Positions 11,002 through 22,760 of a DNA stretch of 64,000 nt are shown piece by piece. The DNA comes from Takakia lepidozioides (taxonomy: Eukaryota; Streptophyta; Takakiopsida; Takakiales; Takakiaceae). The notes beneath the pieces are model-generated. The model made no database searches, was not told the origin of the DNA, and was given only the letters and a program-made list of their open reading frames with translations. Where the stretch lies: contig CM060734.1 of NCBI GenBank assembly GCA_030704615.1, positions 30,520,042-30,584,041 on the forward strand. Reading direction: 5' to 3'. The translations under genes were made by a program, and so were the position numbers. Position 1 is the first letter of the stretch; each line of letters begins with the position of its first letter.

Positions 11002-14000
11002 TCAAGAATCAAACACGCGCACAGTGCCTGTGACTGTTTGGCGACACACAGGGCACCTAGGATTGATGCCAGATTCGACTCTTTGAGCACACTCCACGCA
11101 GCATACTCGATGCCCACAGTAGATGAAGACTGCCCGCCGCCTCCTCAACAAGCACACAACACAAAGTTCTCCATCTGGAATCTCTCCCACATTCTCCACT
11201 TCCTCTTCAGTGAGCCTGTCTTGCCTGCAATATTGTTTCAGCCAACGTATTCAAATACAACTTCCACTTGCTTTACTCTAAACATAAGTTTTCCTTCTGC
11301 TGTGTTTAAGCTGGAAAGTCTACTATGGTAAGCATATATGATGAATATCCAATCTAGAGGTAGAAAGTACTCCAATTGCCTGGTTTCTTCATCCCGCCGT
11401 TGCCTCTGTTGCTGTCTCTGTTTCCACTTGGTCCAATTTCTGAAACACGCAACTGCAAATGTAAGCACAACAGCGGCGGCATCATATCAGAAGAGAGGCA
11501 AGCTTGAAGATTCCATCACTTTATTGTCATATATCCTGAATGGGCTGACTGGAGAGACAGAAAAACATGGTGACAAAGCATATCAATCCCACGAAACCCA
11601 TCCTTTCTTTTATCGAGGGCCCAGCACGATATATGATGATGGTGTAACAGAAACCAAAAAGGTAGGCACGTACTTGATGATGGCATAGCTTAGAACACCA
11701 GCTGCTACAGTGCTAACTGCAAGGCCCATCCAGAACAACACCTTGGTTCCATTTGCCAGCTCAGATATGAGCTGATCTCTAGTGTAGTCTGTCCTGCACA
11801 ATTCAGGCCACCAATCAAGATGAACACCTCCAACACTCAATCCGACACACCACATCACTTCTAATTCAGACTGCAGTGGTAGATCATGTGTTGTTGAAAC
11901 TACCCCAAGCATTCAAATCTTTGAGCTTCTGCTCAAGATTTTCAACTTGTCAGAAATAGAAAAGATTATATATATGTTACCAAGTTCCCTATTCCAGTCT
12001 GACTTAGATGGTAGCATCATTATTGGAGGTATAGGATTAGACACTTCCACACTTCACCATACTTTTCTGCGTCAGTTCACCCTCCCCATAATTTTTGGTT
12101 GGCATCAGCCTCATACTAGGTCTCCCAAATCATATCTGAGGATGTCAAGAGGTTAACACGTCCTCACACTATGCTGCAAAACTGATGTGATTACAAAGTC
12201 AATTTCAAGAACGGTACACAATACACATGGAAACTCCTTATGTTTACCTCAATCACTGCAAGGCCAAGTCTCTCCCTATACCTCTAGCAACTAAAAAATG
12301 GCACCCCTAAATTCTGGAATCCCTTCAAACTTGTCAGGCTGCTTTTCATGTCGAGTGGCAAGGAAAGGCAGCAAGTATAAAAAGGGCTGACAGGTTCGGG
12401 TGAGCAACATGATTTCAATCAACTTGGTCCAGCCATTGCCAAGGGGCAGTACACATACAAGAAGATAGGCAAACGCTTGCAAGACTTGATGATTGGGTTT
12501 CCATCTGTAGAGGAGCCCAGGATGCTAACTGCCGTAATCTCCTTCCCGATCGGCAGTAGTTTTTCCTCATCCAGAAGGCCAACCTGCCAATATGTCAGCA
12601 CAACAAATTGACAACTGTAGTGCTAAAGATTAGCTTTTACTGTACAAAGCACAATTTTAAATTAGGTTTCATATGATATTCATTCTGATGGAATTAGGGC
12701 TAAGACACACCATGGTCCAGTCTTATTCAACTGGTTAACCAGTCAAATACTTCAAAGGAAAAGAAGAAAAAATCAATAGGAGCATGTGTGATGGCCAGAT
12801 TTGACCAGCCAGCAACACCTCATTGTATGCTCAATAACCAAAACACACATTAATTGGAATCTTCCGGTTCCCAGGAAATGCAAATAATGAAAACCTTGAT
12901 ACATATGATCATTAGATGACTGATCACGATTCATGCTGAAAAGCAAGCAGTGATAGGAAACAAGGGAGTTACAAACTGGGTAACGGCGTCCAAACATGGC
13001 CTGCAGCAAAGTATATCTGGATGCAACTGGTGGTAGACTGTCACAAGGGGTACTGGATGTTGTGATTTGTCCATGTTGATATGCACATATACTGCTAGCT
13101 CACGGGGTTGACTATCCCAATGAGCCTCGCAAATGGCACCTACACTCAGCATAGAGCAGATATTAGTTTTAATTAATCCATTTGGACAGCCATGATTGCA
13201 GTTAAAAACCACAAAACTTGGAACCCAAGCATATGTGGTACCGTACACCTTTGACAACTTGCTCCCAACGGAAGCCAATTCCAAAGAGGCCAAGCCAATA
13301 TAGCATGCCACCATGAGGGAGAGAGAGGAAAAGAAAAAGTGAGAAGGACACAGGAAACTCAGAGAGCGCATAGGACATAGAAAAAAGAAAAGCAAATGAA
13401 TTAAACATGCACCCCAACAACCAGCCTCCACCACAGCCATACAACTACTATTCAACTTCGAGAGTGTGAAAGAGCAAGAGGCAGGGGGAGGCACAGAGGG
13501 AGATATGTACCATTTGTTGTGTGATCTTGACAATGTCTTTCTGTGTTATCCATCCAAACAAGTGGCTCATCTCAGTGTGCACATACTGTGCCATTGCAAA
13601 AAAGACAACCCCTGTATTACACACTGTCTGTATGGAAAGCTTTATGTAATCCTACCAACACTATTACAAAAGTGGGACATTTCACTCAATAACACTACTA
13701 GAATCTGAGACCACCATCCATTGAAGGGTTCATGACCAATCTAGGTGGTGGGAGTAAAGCACAGTATCCATCTGTCTCCAAGGGCTCCAATAATCAACTA
13801 AACCATGACAAATGAGGTGAAAGAGAAATATCAATGGCCTTCGGCCCAAGAAAATTTTAAGAGGACAGAAATCCCCATAGAACTCCTTCAGAAAGCAGTC
13901 TCAGTCACACTTAGTCTCTAGGGCCACAATCTAAAGTACAATTTTCATCCTGAACCAGAATTGTCCTTACCGCAGCTCGATCTTGCCACCTGGTGTATCA

Positions 14001-14925
14001 TACCAGGGTATAACATGGTGATAGAGTTACAACATCTCACCATTTCAGTCTTCTCCTGCCACCTCGCAGAAGGAAAAGGAGACACCCATAAAGGGGAAAT
14101 TTCAAACATATGTCCCTTAATGGTGTCCTGATTCTGATGGTCAGCAGCCTTTTTCAATAGCCTTACCAACCAAAACCAGTTGAAACTTCTACTAATGGGT
14201 CGTCTGTTTTCTTAAAAGGAAAACTGCGGCTGGGAGTCTAGCTCACGGATTGAGCTATGCACAAAAATAATAATCTGAAAGTGACAAAGGAAGCAGGAGA
14301 GAGAAAGAGAGTCAGTCAATTCCACACCGTTTGGGTCCTCTCCAGATATACTGCTTTTTCTTCAACGTTTTGAGCCAAAAGCGCCTCTGCGTCACATTTA
14401 CTGTCTTCAGAGTGGACAGAAGCCTTGGTCTGCACTCTCCCTCGTACAATCACAAGCTGATCCTGCTTCTGTTGCAGCTGCTGTGGGCATGGCTCCCGCC
14501 AGGGCCTGAAGGGCATTCTCACTTGCTGCTTTGTCGCAAACATTTCAGGCACATTGAATATGGAACTTTCCTGATAAATATAATTCAAATTTTCATAAGT
14601 TTGGCAAAAAATTCTAGGTTTCAACTGGTTGACAAGGAACAGCATGCTGAAATATGTGGTTTTCTCATTAAAAGTGGACTCTCGCCTTCTCCAAGCCCTT
14701 GGGTTTGGCTCTTGTCCGATCTTCTCTCTCTTCAATTAAAGTTCGGAGATCAGCAATTTTTGAAATTGGGGTTTCTTTCACTTCCTTGAGAGCTCTGGAG
14801 TGCCATCGAAATTTAAGCCATGTGCGAATAGCCAGGACTGTCATACCTATCCCCATGACCAATCCATCGCCCGCAAGTGCCATGCGGCTGAGGGCCACAC
14901 AAAGCTCATCTTCACGAGCTGCCAT
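11002..14925 (-). CDS. MUL1/MAPL-like membrane RING E3 ubiquitin ligase, multi-exon
   Basis: Proteins of this plant family sit in mitochondrial or plastid outer membranes, with a GIDE/MULAN domain between two membrane helices and a C-terminal RING that ubiquitinates substrates. The last four exons are phase-consistent: 12583-12459, 11793-11674, 11439-11371 and 11224-11002. They encode GLLDEEKLLPIGKEITAV, then a membrane helix (KVLFWMGLAVSTVAAGVL), a basic linker, and a C3HC4 RING (CVVC, CGH, CPVC) ending in TGA. Upstream, 13139-12977 carries HPVPLVTVYHQLHP and QAMFGRRYP, exon material ending at 14328 carries QDQLVIVRGRVQ, and ATG at 14925 starts a segment with a hydrophobic helix. In exon 13139-12977 the two conserved halves are in different frames (one base short near 13012-13018). 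Exons between 13140 and 14327 are not resolved. Confidence 0.8.
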
Positions 14926-17502
14926 CTGGTTCAAATATGGTGGTGAACTTTATTTATACCCTTGCTTGATGCTCCACTCCGCCGTTGACAATTATAGAAG
15001 ATGTGTTTCCTACTTAGAAGGTGAAATCACCTCTACAAATGTGTCCTGCTAAGTATGTCTTGCCTTCTGAGGCTCAAGAGACCATGTCAAACAATCATAG
15101 AAACCAGCACCACTCCCTTGTGCTCTTACCTGTACAGTCCATTCCTGGGTAGAGTATATGGCCACTACTCATGAAGTTTGATAGATTGGAGCAAAATCTC
15201 AGAGAAATTAACTTGTAAGGAGACCCATAAACCCCCAATGGATAAATCCACCAGTCACAATGCTAATTGGCAGCTACTTCGCGTCAGAGCAGCTACGGCT
15301 TATTTGATCATTTCATCTGTAGGCCACAACCTGCACGCTCCATAATTGAATCTTAAAACCCTAGTGTCATACAACCAAGCAGGCCCACGATGTGGCGTCT
15401 TGAACAGGCCTGAATTCACCTCAATACCTTTAGGCACCACAGGAATCTGCTTTGCAACCAATCCTAGGAAGGAAACTCTGTGATTTGGTTCCTCACAGTC
15501 AAATCTGCTGTTCAGTGGCATCATCCTACATCATCACCAGGCTCCCAAGGATAACTGGCTAAAACTCTAATGTCCTGCTTCACTTATGCCAGCCTCTCCC
15601 AACTCCACATGTCTGCCTTGACAGACTGTATATCTCTTGCAACCTCCGTAAGAGCTTTATAATCAGTCTTTGGCTGGTTTGTCTATGAAAACTTCCATGG
15701 TCGCGAAAGCACCTGAAAACCCGCCTTCAGTGACATGTCCAAACTCCATCATACAAACCCATGATGTTCACTTCAATAAGCTGGCTGCCTTGGATCTGCA
15801 GTCTTTCCAGTGGAGCTCGCTACTCAATTGCTTTTTGCTCATACATCCTCTAGACGGAACTAAAAACCAAATGCTTGGAATATCTTACCCGTTCAAGCCT
15901 GAATCCCTAATTGTAAATCGGCAACAATCTGAGTAACATCAGCCAGATAGATTTCGGGTGGTGCAACGAAAGAGGGGAACGGAAAGGGGAAAAATGATCA
16001 CTTCAACGGAAATTCTACAACATCACCCCCACACACAAAGGGCAATTCACGATACTCTGATCTGCTACTCCCTTGATCACTCAAAAGGATTTCAGAATTA
16101 TGAACCTCAACGAACTTTCCAGTCTTCACAACACGAAGAAAATAGCTTCTGGAGCGCGATTAAGCAATAACCCACCATCTTCAAAAGCAATAGAAATCTT
16201 TCTGGGAGGATGTTTTGGTGAACTTGAAAGCAACATTAACATAAAATCTCGAAAGCGCAATTTCCATGCCGGAGAGTGACGAAGCCATTCGATAATATCG
16301 AATCAGCACTTTGCCGACAGCCGAGAGACGACAACCATAGTGTCTTTGGTTGAGATACTCCAAGTACCCCCAATGCCTTCAACACCCACGTACACTCCAG
16401 GAATCCTCGGAGCGGCAGCAAATTGAACGTGAAGCGACCATATCCCGGACCAAGACTCCACGAGTGCAGGACCGACGTGGAGCTCGACGATTGCATGACA
16501 GGCACAAATAACATGAACCCACGTGGCAAAGAACTCCGACCTGCATCAACACGTCTCAACCGTCCAGCACTTTAGTGCGAGCCTGACCATCCGGACAATT
16601 CCGTGTACAAAACTGGACAAAGATCATGTTTTTCCAGTCGTCCACTTGAGTTTCTGTTGCTCCAACGTCAGTAGATTTGGTGGGTCGTCAACTGCATTTG
16701 CTTGGCCCATTGATATTTGGCTCGAATTGCAGATCAGTTTGTGGTCGTGAATTGGGAGGAGAGAGTTTGTTTTCTTGAATGGTTCTAACAGCACCTTCCC
16801 TATCCATGTCTTTCCTCGGATTGGAAGCACCTAACCACATCCCGTGTTGGATTTCTCCTACGAAAAACTGGAAAGGTAAATGGAGGCGACAGATTTCAGC
16901 AGGACTGGGTTCACGTGACTTGTACCCAAGGTGGTGACAAGTACAAATCACGTCGAGTAGAGGCTTTGACAAAGCATCTATTCGACGACTCCAGCAACGG
17001 ATGCTTGCCTTACTTTGCAATGCTACTCGTAATGTTTATGTTGGCAGATGATGGTTTCGCCCTTCTCGCACACAGGTGGCCTAGACATGACGATTCACTG
17101 AGCTTACTTGTTCCCAAGTCCAAAACCTGAGGGCTCGGGACTAGTGATACTCGTCCAAATTTTGGTAGCTCTTGTCTGCTTACGGCTAGCCTTTACTGGA
17201 GCTTGTTAAGTTGCTGTCCTCAATTTGAGAAGGACTGAGTCTCTCTCAATTCTTTGATTTCTTGTCAATCAAGTGAGTTCCTGCACTGCTTAGCAGATCC
17301 AATCTACCACGACAGAAATAGCTAAAGCCATATGGTGGGCTGGAACAGCCAGGAACAAAACTGGTGGGTGTGGTTCAAATCATGTTTATGTCAAGGGAGG
17401 TTGAACAATATGGTTCAACCAGAAAAATATAGGAGGCAATTACGTCCCATAGAAAATTTGTAAAGAACCAGAATATGCACCCTCACCATTGCAGCTTCTT
17501 CA
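14926..17502. other. intergenic, no gene recognised
   Basis: Upstream region of the RING E3 gene and 3' flank of the lumenal-protein gene. Several short open frames exist on both strands, but none shows a domain or believable exon borders. Confidence 0.35.
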
Positions 17503-19328
17503 TTACACGAATGCAATTCGAGCGGACATGCTGGCAAGACAGTCAGACGGGAGGGTAAGAAAAGTGCTGAGAAAGAGATCATCAATAGGGTCCAGGCGGG
17601 CCACTCCAACTAAATGGCAATTTCCATCTGAATCAAGCCTGCGGCCTTGACCACCTCTAGAAACTCCTTGGGTGCTCTCTGTGGTAAGAACGGTGTCCAC
17701 GATAAGAGGGGGTGGACGATACAGAGGCCCTGCTGAGAAGAAAAACTTTGCCTGAAAGTTCAACTCCACCTGCACACAGCCACCACCCTAAGATTAAAGT
17801 ACCATCGATTCATACCACTTGTATTGCACCTCTACAAAAGATCCTTGCAGAATGAGTACTCTCATATCTGTAGGGAGCCATCTAGAGATCTAGACGTTAT
17901 TACAAAAAATAATATAGCTGGTAAGAACAATGGAGGGCCTCCAAACTACAGGATGCACCAAAATTCAGTTGAATCATTAGTATAGAATTGTATGAGGAAG
18001 TGCAGCAAAAGGAAGTGACTGGGCAGACAGACGGACAGTTATAAAGTTACCTTCCCAGTCTCCCTGTCAATGACACCCTTGAGAGTTTCAGGAACCACAT
18101 CAATGCGGAGAGGAGGTGGCAGAGGCACACCCAGCAGTGTGGTGGTGTTGTAACACACTGCTGGAATGTTGATGTCTGCTGCATCAAATTCCACTTGCCA
18201 TCGCCCATCAGATAATTTGACAGCGTTACCACTTCCCCCTCCACCCTCTGCGTTGTACACAAAGTCTGGGAAATGCGCCACTCCTAACCCACAGCCATTC
18301 TGTGTTCGGAGCTCCACCTGGCATCCTTGGCTGCAAAAGGGTTTGCCAAAAACCAAAAGAGAGCAGCATTCAGAGATGCTTTAGTTTCTATTTACAACAC
18401 AGACTGTTGGACCGAACTTCCAAAAGGTTCCTAGCAGAATGTGGCCCCTGCTGCCGGATCCTCACTTTCAATGAGGTAGTGAGATCTCACAAAGGGTATC
18501 AATTCAGATCCCAGTATGTGATACGGGCCATGTTTGCAAAGTTTACAGCTCCAAAAGAATGACATCACACACTACCACGCTTTGCACTAAACTGCACTGG
18601 TAAAGCATTCCTCACAGTCAGAGAACATGGAAATCCAAAAAGATTTGGAATTGCAAGAGAGGTGAGAGCCAGTGATGCTCCCAATGTATCGCTAAGGAGA
18701 AGTCTTGCGGGTGCATGGCATTCATAGGAAGTCCTGTTGGGTTTCCCATTTAAGAATTTGTCTAATCAACGCGATTCCGTTACTTATCGGTTCATGGATG
18801 GTGAGCAGTTCATTCAACATCGCAAAGTGGCTTTGAATTAGTGCATTTGCTGCTTAGTTTTCTTTGAAGATTTGTAGAGTCGTTCAGCCCGCTGGCGCTC
18901 ACATTATGGAAAAAAAACAACAGAAATTGGCAATTATTGCGCAGACCTGATTTTGCACCTGGCCTCTGCATAGTCAAACCTCATATTTCCAGCGCCCCAC
19001 ACCCACATTTGCTTGCATTGGCTGTGCGAATCCCAAGAAATTCAACAATTTGCGAATGGAAGCTGAGAAAGAGAAAGATTTCTTGCCTGCGGTCAATTGC
19101 AATAGCAGGCGTTGACGGCAGGGCCGCAACACTGCAAGCTATTGGCAACACGAGGGCCGCCCACCGCCTACCCACCAGCGAACCCCCCAACACACTTTTC
19201 TCTTTCCCGTACACGGTAGTCCCACATTCATGTTCTGGTAATGCCAGATTTGCACTTGTGATTGATGTGTACAAATTGGTCCGGGGCATACCAATGGGAA
19301 GCTTGAACATCAAGCCACTCCCAGCCAT
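17503..19328 (-). CDS. thylakoid-lumen protein of unknown function, three exons
   Basis: The exons are 19328-19087, 18330-18051 and 17769-17503, which join in phase to give 262 codons and a TAA stop. The N-terminus is a bipartite transit sequence: a Ser/Thr/Arg-containing stroma-targeting part, then GRRWAALVLPIACSVAALP followed by an AIA cleavage-type motif. This is a twin-arginine signal for Tat export into the thylakoid lumen. The mature part is about 190 residues, with a hydrophilic start (QGCQVELRTQNGCG) and a C-terminal domain containing FFSAGPLYRPPPLIVDT. I recognise plant-like conservation but cannot name the family. Intron 1 uses a GC donor (GCAAGA) at 19086. Only this donor makes the phases agree, which supports it. 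No lesion is seen. Confidence 0.7.
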
Positions 19329-19837
19329 GGCTCCGCTCCGTTTGAGTAGTAGTCTGTCAAGCACTTCTGCCAGTTCAAGTTTGGTGAATGCCCTCTACAT
19401 ATGCGGCTGCAACCATATCTTTGCTCTGAATGCACTTTGGCCGTTCTGAAGTTCCAATCTCCACCGTCCCTACGAGCTGATGGCCCGCTCGCTCTTCCTC
19501 CTTCCACACTAAAATGCTCTCCTACCCCTCAAGGTATATGCCAGGAGAATTTTTCGGACACGGAGCCAGCGATGTCGTCAATTGTGAGAAACGGGGGGTA
19601 TTCATAGCGTAACAGGTTTGTCCACAGAATTGAAGACTGAGATTCATTGTGTGGTGACTCCTCTTGGTTTGTGAGCAGCAAGCGACGAAGAAAGAGAGAC
19701 AGAAAGAAAGAAAAGCGCGAGAGAGTGTGTGTCGTGGCTGTGCCGTGCCATGAGACGAGGCCCGATAATATAATAGTAGTTTTAGATAATGTTTTTGTGT
19801 TTTTTTCTCAAAACCAAATGCATGCCAAGCCATAGCC
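19329..19837. promoter_or_regulatory. 5' flank of the lumenal-protein gene
   Basis: Upstream region on the minus strand. It includes a purine-rich stretch (GAAAGAAAGAAA type) at 19680-19720. No clear TATA box is assigned. Confidence 0.25.
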
Positions 19838-20489
19838 ATCGTTGCCGATGGAAACACAGAGTCTGATATCCGGATAATATGTGCTCTATGTGCTTTAATT
19901 TGTAAAAATTACCAATCATGTCATCTTTTGTGAATGAAATTGTTGGTCAACATAAATCTAAAAATTATCTCAATATTTTCATTGATTGTTTGCAGGTGAG
20001 CTATCTACCTTGTTTCCATGGGGACTATGACAGATTGGTTCAGCAATATCATCGTGGAGAGCCTACTTATGCTCTCCTAAAAAACGTCGGTTCAACCTCA
20101 AGTGGGAACGTTCGGCTTATTACATTGTTGTGCACTATTTTTGCATCTGTGGTAGACAACGTCGATACTAAGGAACGGCTTCATCGTGTGCATGAAGCCT
20201 AGTATTCAGCTTAGGGATTGAATGGTATCGCAACGCATGTATGTTCATATCATTATATCTTAGGATCTAGCAGTTTTAATGTATGGACACGGGCAAATTG
20301 AGTATGAACTTGAAGGTAGATAACTCACCTTCAAACAATCCATGAAAATATTGAAATAATTCTTGGATTTGTGTTGACCGACAATTTCATTCACAAAAGA
20401 TGATATGATTAGTAGTTTTTACAACTTAAAGCATAGAGAGCACCGCATACTATCTAGATATCAGACTATGTGTTTTCATCCGCAACGGT
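19838..20489. mobile_element. long-terminal-inverted-repeat DNA element
   Basis: The left arm (about 19838-20016) is matched by the reverse complement of the right arm (about 20311-20489) over roughly 180 bases with scattered differences. Shared landmarks are AGTCTGATATC near the outer ends, TTTTGTGAATGAAATTGT in the middle and GGTGAG-TATCTACCTT at the inner ends. The roughly 290-base centre contains part of an open frame (19918-20202, 94 codons) with no recognisable function. The structure fits a foldback or Mutator-like non-autonomous DNA transposon. I could not find a convincing target-site duplication. Confidence 0.7.
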
Positions 20490-21840
20490 AAGCTCAAATT
20501 TGTTGTCGACCCTTTGTCGACTTCTCCACATACGGCGATGACCTTGGTTTTGTAACAGTTGCCACAACGACACAAAACAAGACCCTAAAATGCCGCATCT
20601 TTAACGCTCATATCCAGATCATCTACAGCAAGCAAAGGCTGCTCTCTCTTGATCACAGTTGTCATGATGAGTTACTTCACAAAAAAATAATTACCTAGAT
20701 TATAACTACACTGACGCTGACTGAGAAAATAGACGTTGTGAGGTTCTCAAGGTGATATTATGCTTATCTTATAATGCGTCGAAGGTCCTGGATATCAGGT
20801 ACCTCTATCTTCACCTGTTGGATATGACCATGATATTAACTTAGCAGTGCTAAAGATGGATGGTGGTTAATTTAGTGCTTCGACATCCCAGGTGCAGGTG
20901 CTTAGATTGACCATGGACTGATATGACAAATGATATACTGGGCAAGGCTAATGATGGCTTGTGGATTGATAAATCCAGTTATTTTAATAATTGGTAAAAC
21001 ACTGTTTAAGATAACCAAGATGATATATTCAACAGGGATACAATATTGGTATTGATATTGATGGAAGGAGAAGTGTTAACCCTCCAACTTTTTTTCCAAA
21101 TTGATATATGTCGGTGGATATTTATGGGTACTTGCAGGTTGTAGTGAAGGAGCAACCAGACTGCCTTCCAAAGCTTGTCCTCTGTTTCCAATTTGTAGAT
21201 ATACGTCTGCAACCCCATTGGAAGTAACATGCAAAAACACTCAGAACCAACAGAATCAACAAAGCATCCAGGCTTCCAATTACCTTCTAAACGCCAGAAA
21301 AACCTTGGGCAATATATTTTCATGGCCTGAGCTTAGAAACTATAACAGGCTGATAGTGATCAAGAAGCACTTTCGCATAACAAAAGAACTCCACCACCCA
21401 AAGCAAACTTTTGTGAATCCCTGTAGTGGACAGAGCGTTTTTGTCATTGTCGTGACCCCCGACATTAACTATAATATTGTTCCCATAAACGGACCTGAGA
21501 ATTTCCAAGGCGAAAGAACTGCCGAGCCAAGGCACTTCTATGCAAAGTTGTGTTTTTGGTGGAATCTCCGAACCATAAATGGTAGAATCACAGGGGAAGG
21601 GGGATTTTGCATTTTGTGCTTTAGTTCAAAATGGCATCATTGCCCACATATGTGATTGGTTACTTAGAAGGGAAATTATATGTCTTGCTTGCAGACTAAT
21701 TTCTTTTGCATCAATGCAGGTGTTGTATGTTGTTCACATTAGGAGGTTGAATATCTAACTTGAAAATGGGCAAATGCAGCAGGCATCAGCAAAAGAGAAA
21801 TGGACAGCGCTGAATTGCATACAAATGGAACCTTGCACGC
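20490..21840. other. no gene recognised
   Basis: AT-rich. An open frame of 184 codons on the plus strand (21101-21655) has no recognisable motif and an unbiased composition, so I do not call it a gene. Confidence 0.3.
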
Positions 21841-22025
21841 ATGAAACCTCCACAGAATCAGGGGGTCAGGGAGGTAGTTAACCATGGGAACTGTGAAACC
21901 TCCACAAAATCAGGGAGTTGGGGAGGTAGTTAACCATGGGAACTGGGAACATGCAAACATAGGAACATGATGGAGGTAGTTAACCATGGGCACTGGGAAC
22001 ACACAAACAATATAGGAACATGATC
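21841..22025 (+). repeat. imperfect tandem repeat with GGAGGTAGTTAACCATGGG core
   Basis: The core GGAGGTAGTTAACCATGGG occurs three times, near 21871, 21922 and 21973, within units that also carry GAAACCTCCACA and GGAACATG blocks. It is a local minisatellite of about 51-base units. Confidence 0.7.
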
Positions 22026-22123
22026 TTCAATCTGTTTGACACCTTTGCGTGGTCTCCCCTCTATAGGAGGAGCCATTAACAAATGCATTTAATCCATGCA
22101 AGCCCTGCCATATAGGTTGTGAC

Positions 22124-22470
22124 CAGTGTTGGGCGGTTATTTGATTTTTTTCATAATCGGCGGTTCCGCTTGCTTCAAATTTTAGGAAACTATTAACTTG
22201 TGGTTGCAGTTATTAAATTTTTTATGGCTTGATATAACCTACGGTTACGGTTACTTGCAAAAACCTCAAATAACCGGCAAATAACCGCGGTATTGGGCGG
22301 TTCTTTAAGAGGTTCTTTGCTCGGTTATTTGAATGCCTAACCTCCCCCGGTTCCTAACTGGACCGGTTACTTCATTTTTTCACCTCCGCTGGTCATATAT
22401 ACATATAACCAGATAGGTAACCGCCGGCCCTCGGGTATTAGAGAGAAAATTAAACAACCGCCCAACATTG
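22124..22470. mobile_element. hAT-type MITE with 8-bp target-site duplication
   Basis: The element begins CAGTGTTGGGCGGTT and ends with the near-perfect inverted copy AACCGCCCAACATTG. It is flanked on both sides by GTTGTGAC (22116-22123 and 22471-22478), an exact 8-bp direct repeat. Eight-bp duplications and CA-rTG ends are typical of hAT transposons. At 347 bp with no open frame it is a non-autonomous miniature element. The interior is rich in AACCG/CGGTT sub-repeats. Confidence 0.9.
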
Positions 22471-22587
22471 GTTGTGACTTGTGACGCAAGTCTTGATGGT
22501 TTAGTTGAGGTTATGGAGCCTCCTGTTCTTTCCATTTAATGCAGAAATTGCCCCAAAAACAGTACATTCATTCTTTATTCCTCTTGA

Positions 22588-22760
22588 GCAGGTAGCCTAG
22601 TGGTTGGGTATTTGTGCCTTGCCTATGCATAACCTGGGTGATCCTGGGTTCAATCCTTCAGCATGTGCCTTTAACCATCCATTGGCCCCTTGATGGGCTG
22701 TGTGTTGAGCAGTAGGCTATCTAATACACTGGATATTAAATAAACTTTACTTTTATTTAT
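22588..22760 (+). mobile_element. tRNA-derived SINE candidate
   Basis: An A-box-like TAGCCTAGTGG at 22593 and a near-perfect B box GGGTTCAATCC at 22647-22657 lie about 45 bases apart, as in an RNA polymerase III promoter. The region does not fold into a complete tRNA and continues into an unrelated body with an AT-rich end (ATATTAAATAAA). This is the usual plan of a plant SINE. Its borders are approximate, and no target duplication was identified. Confidence 0.55.

Noticed and set aside
21101-21655. A 184-codon plus-strand open frame
   Set aside because: No motif, no believable splice or promoter context, and ordinary intergenic composition.
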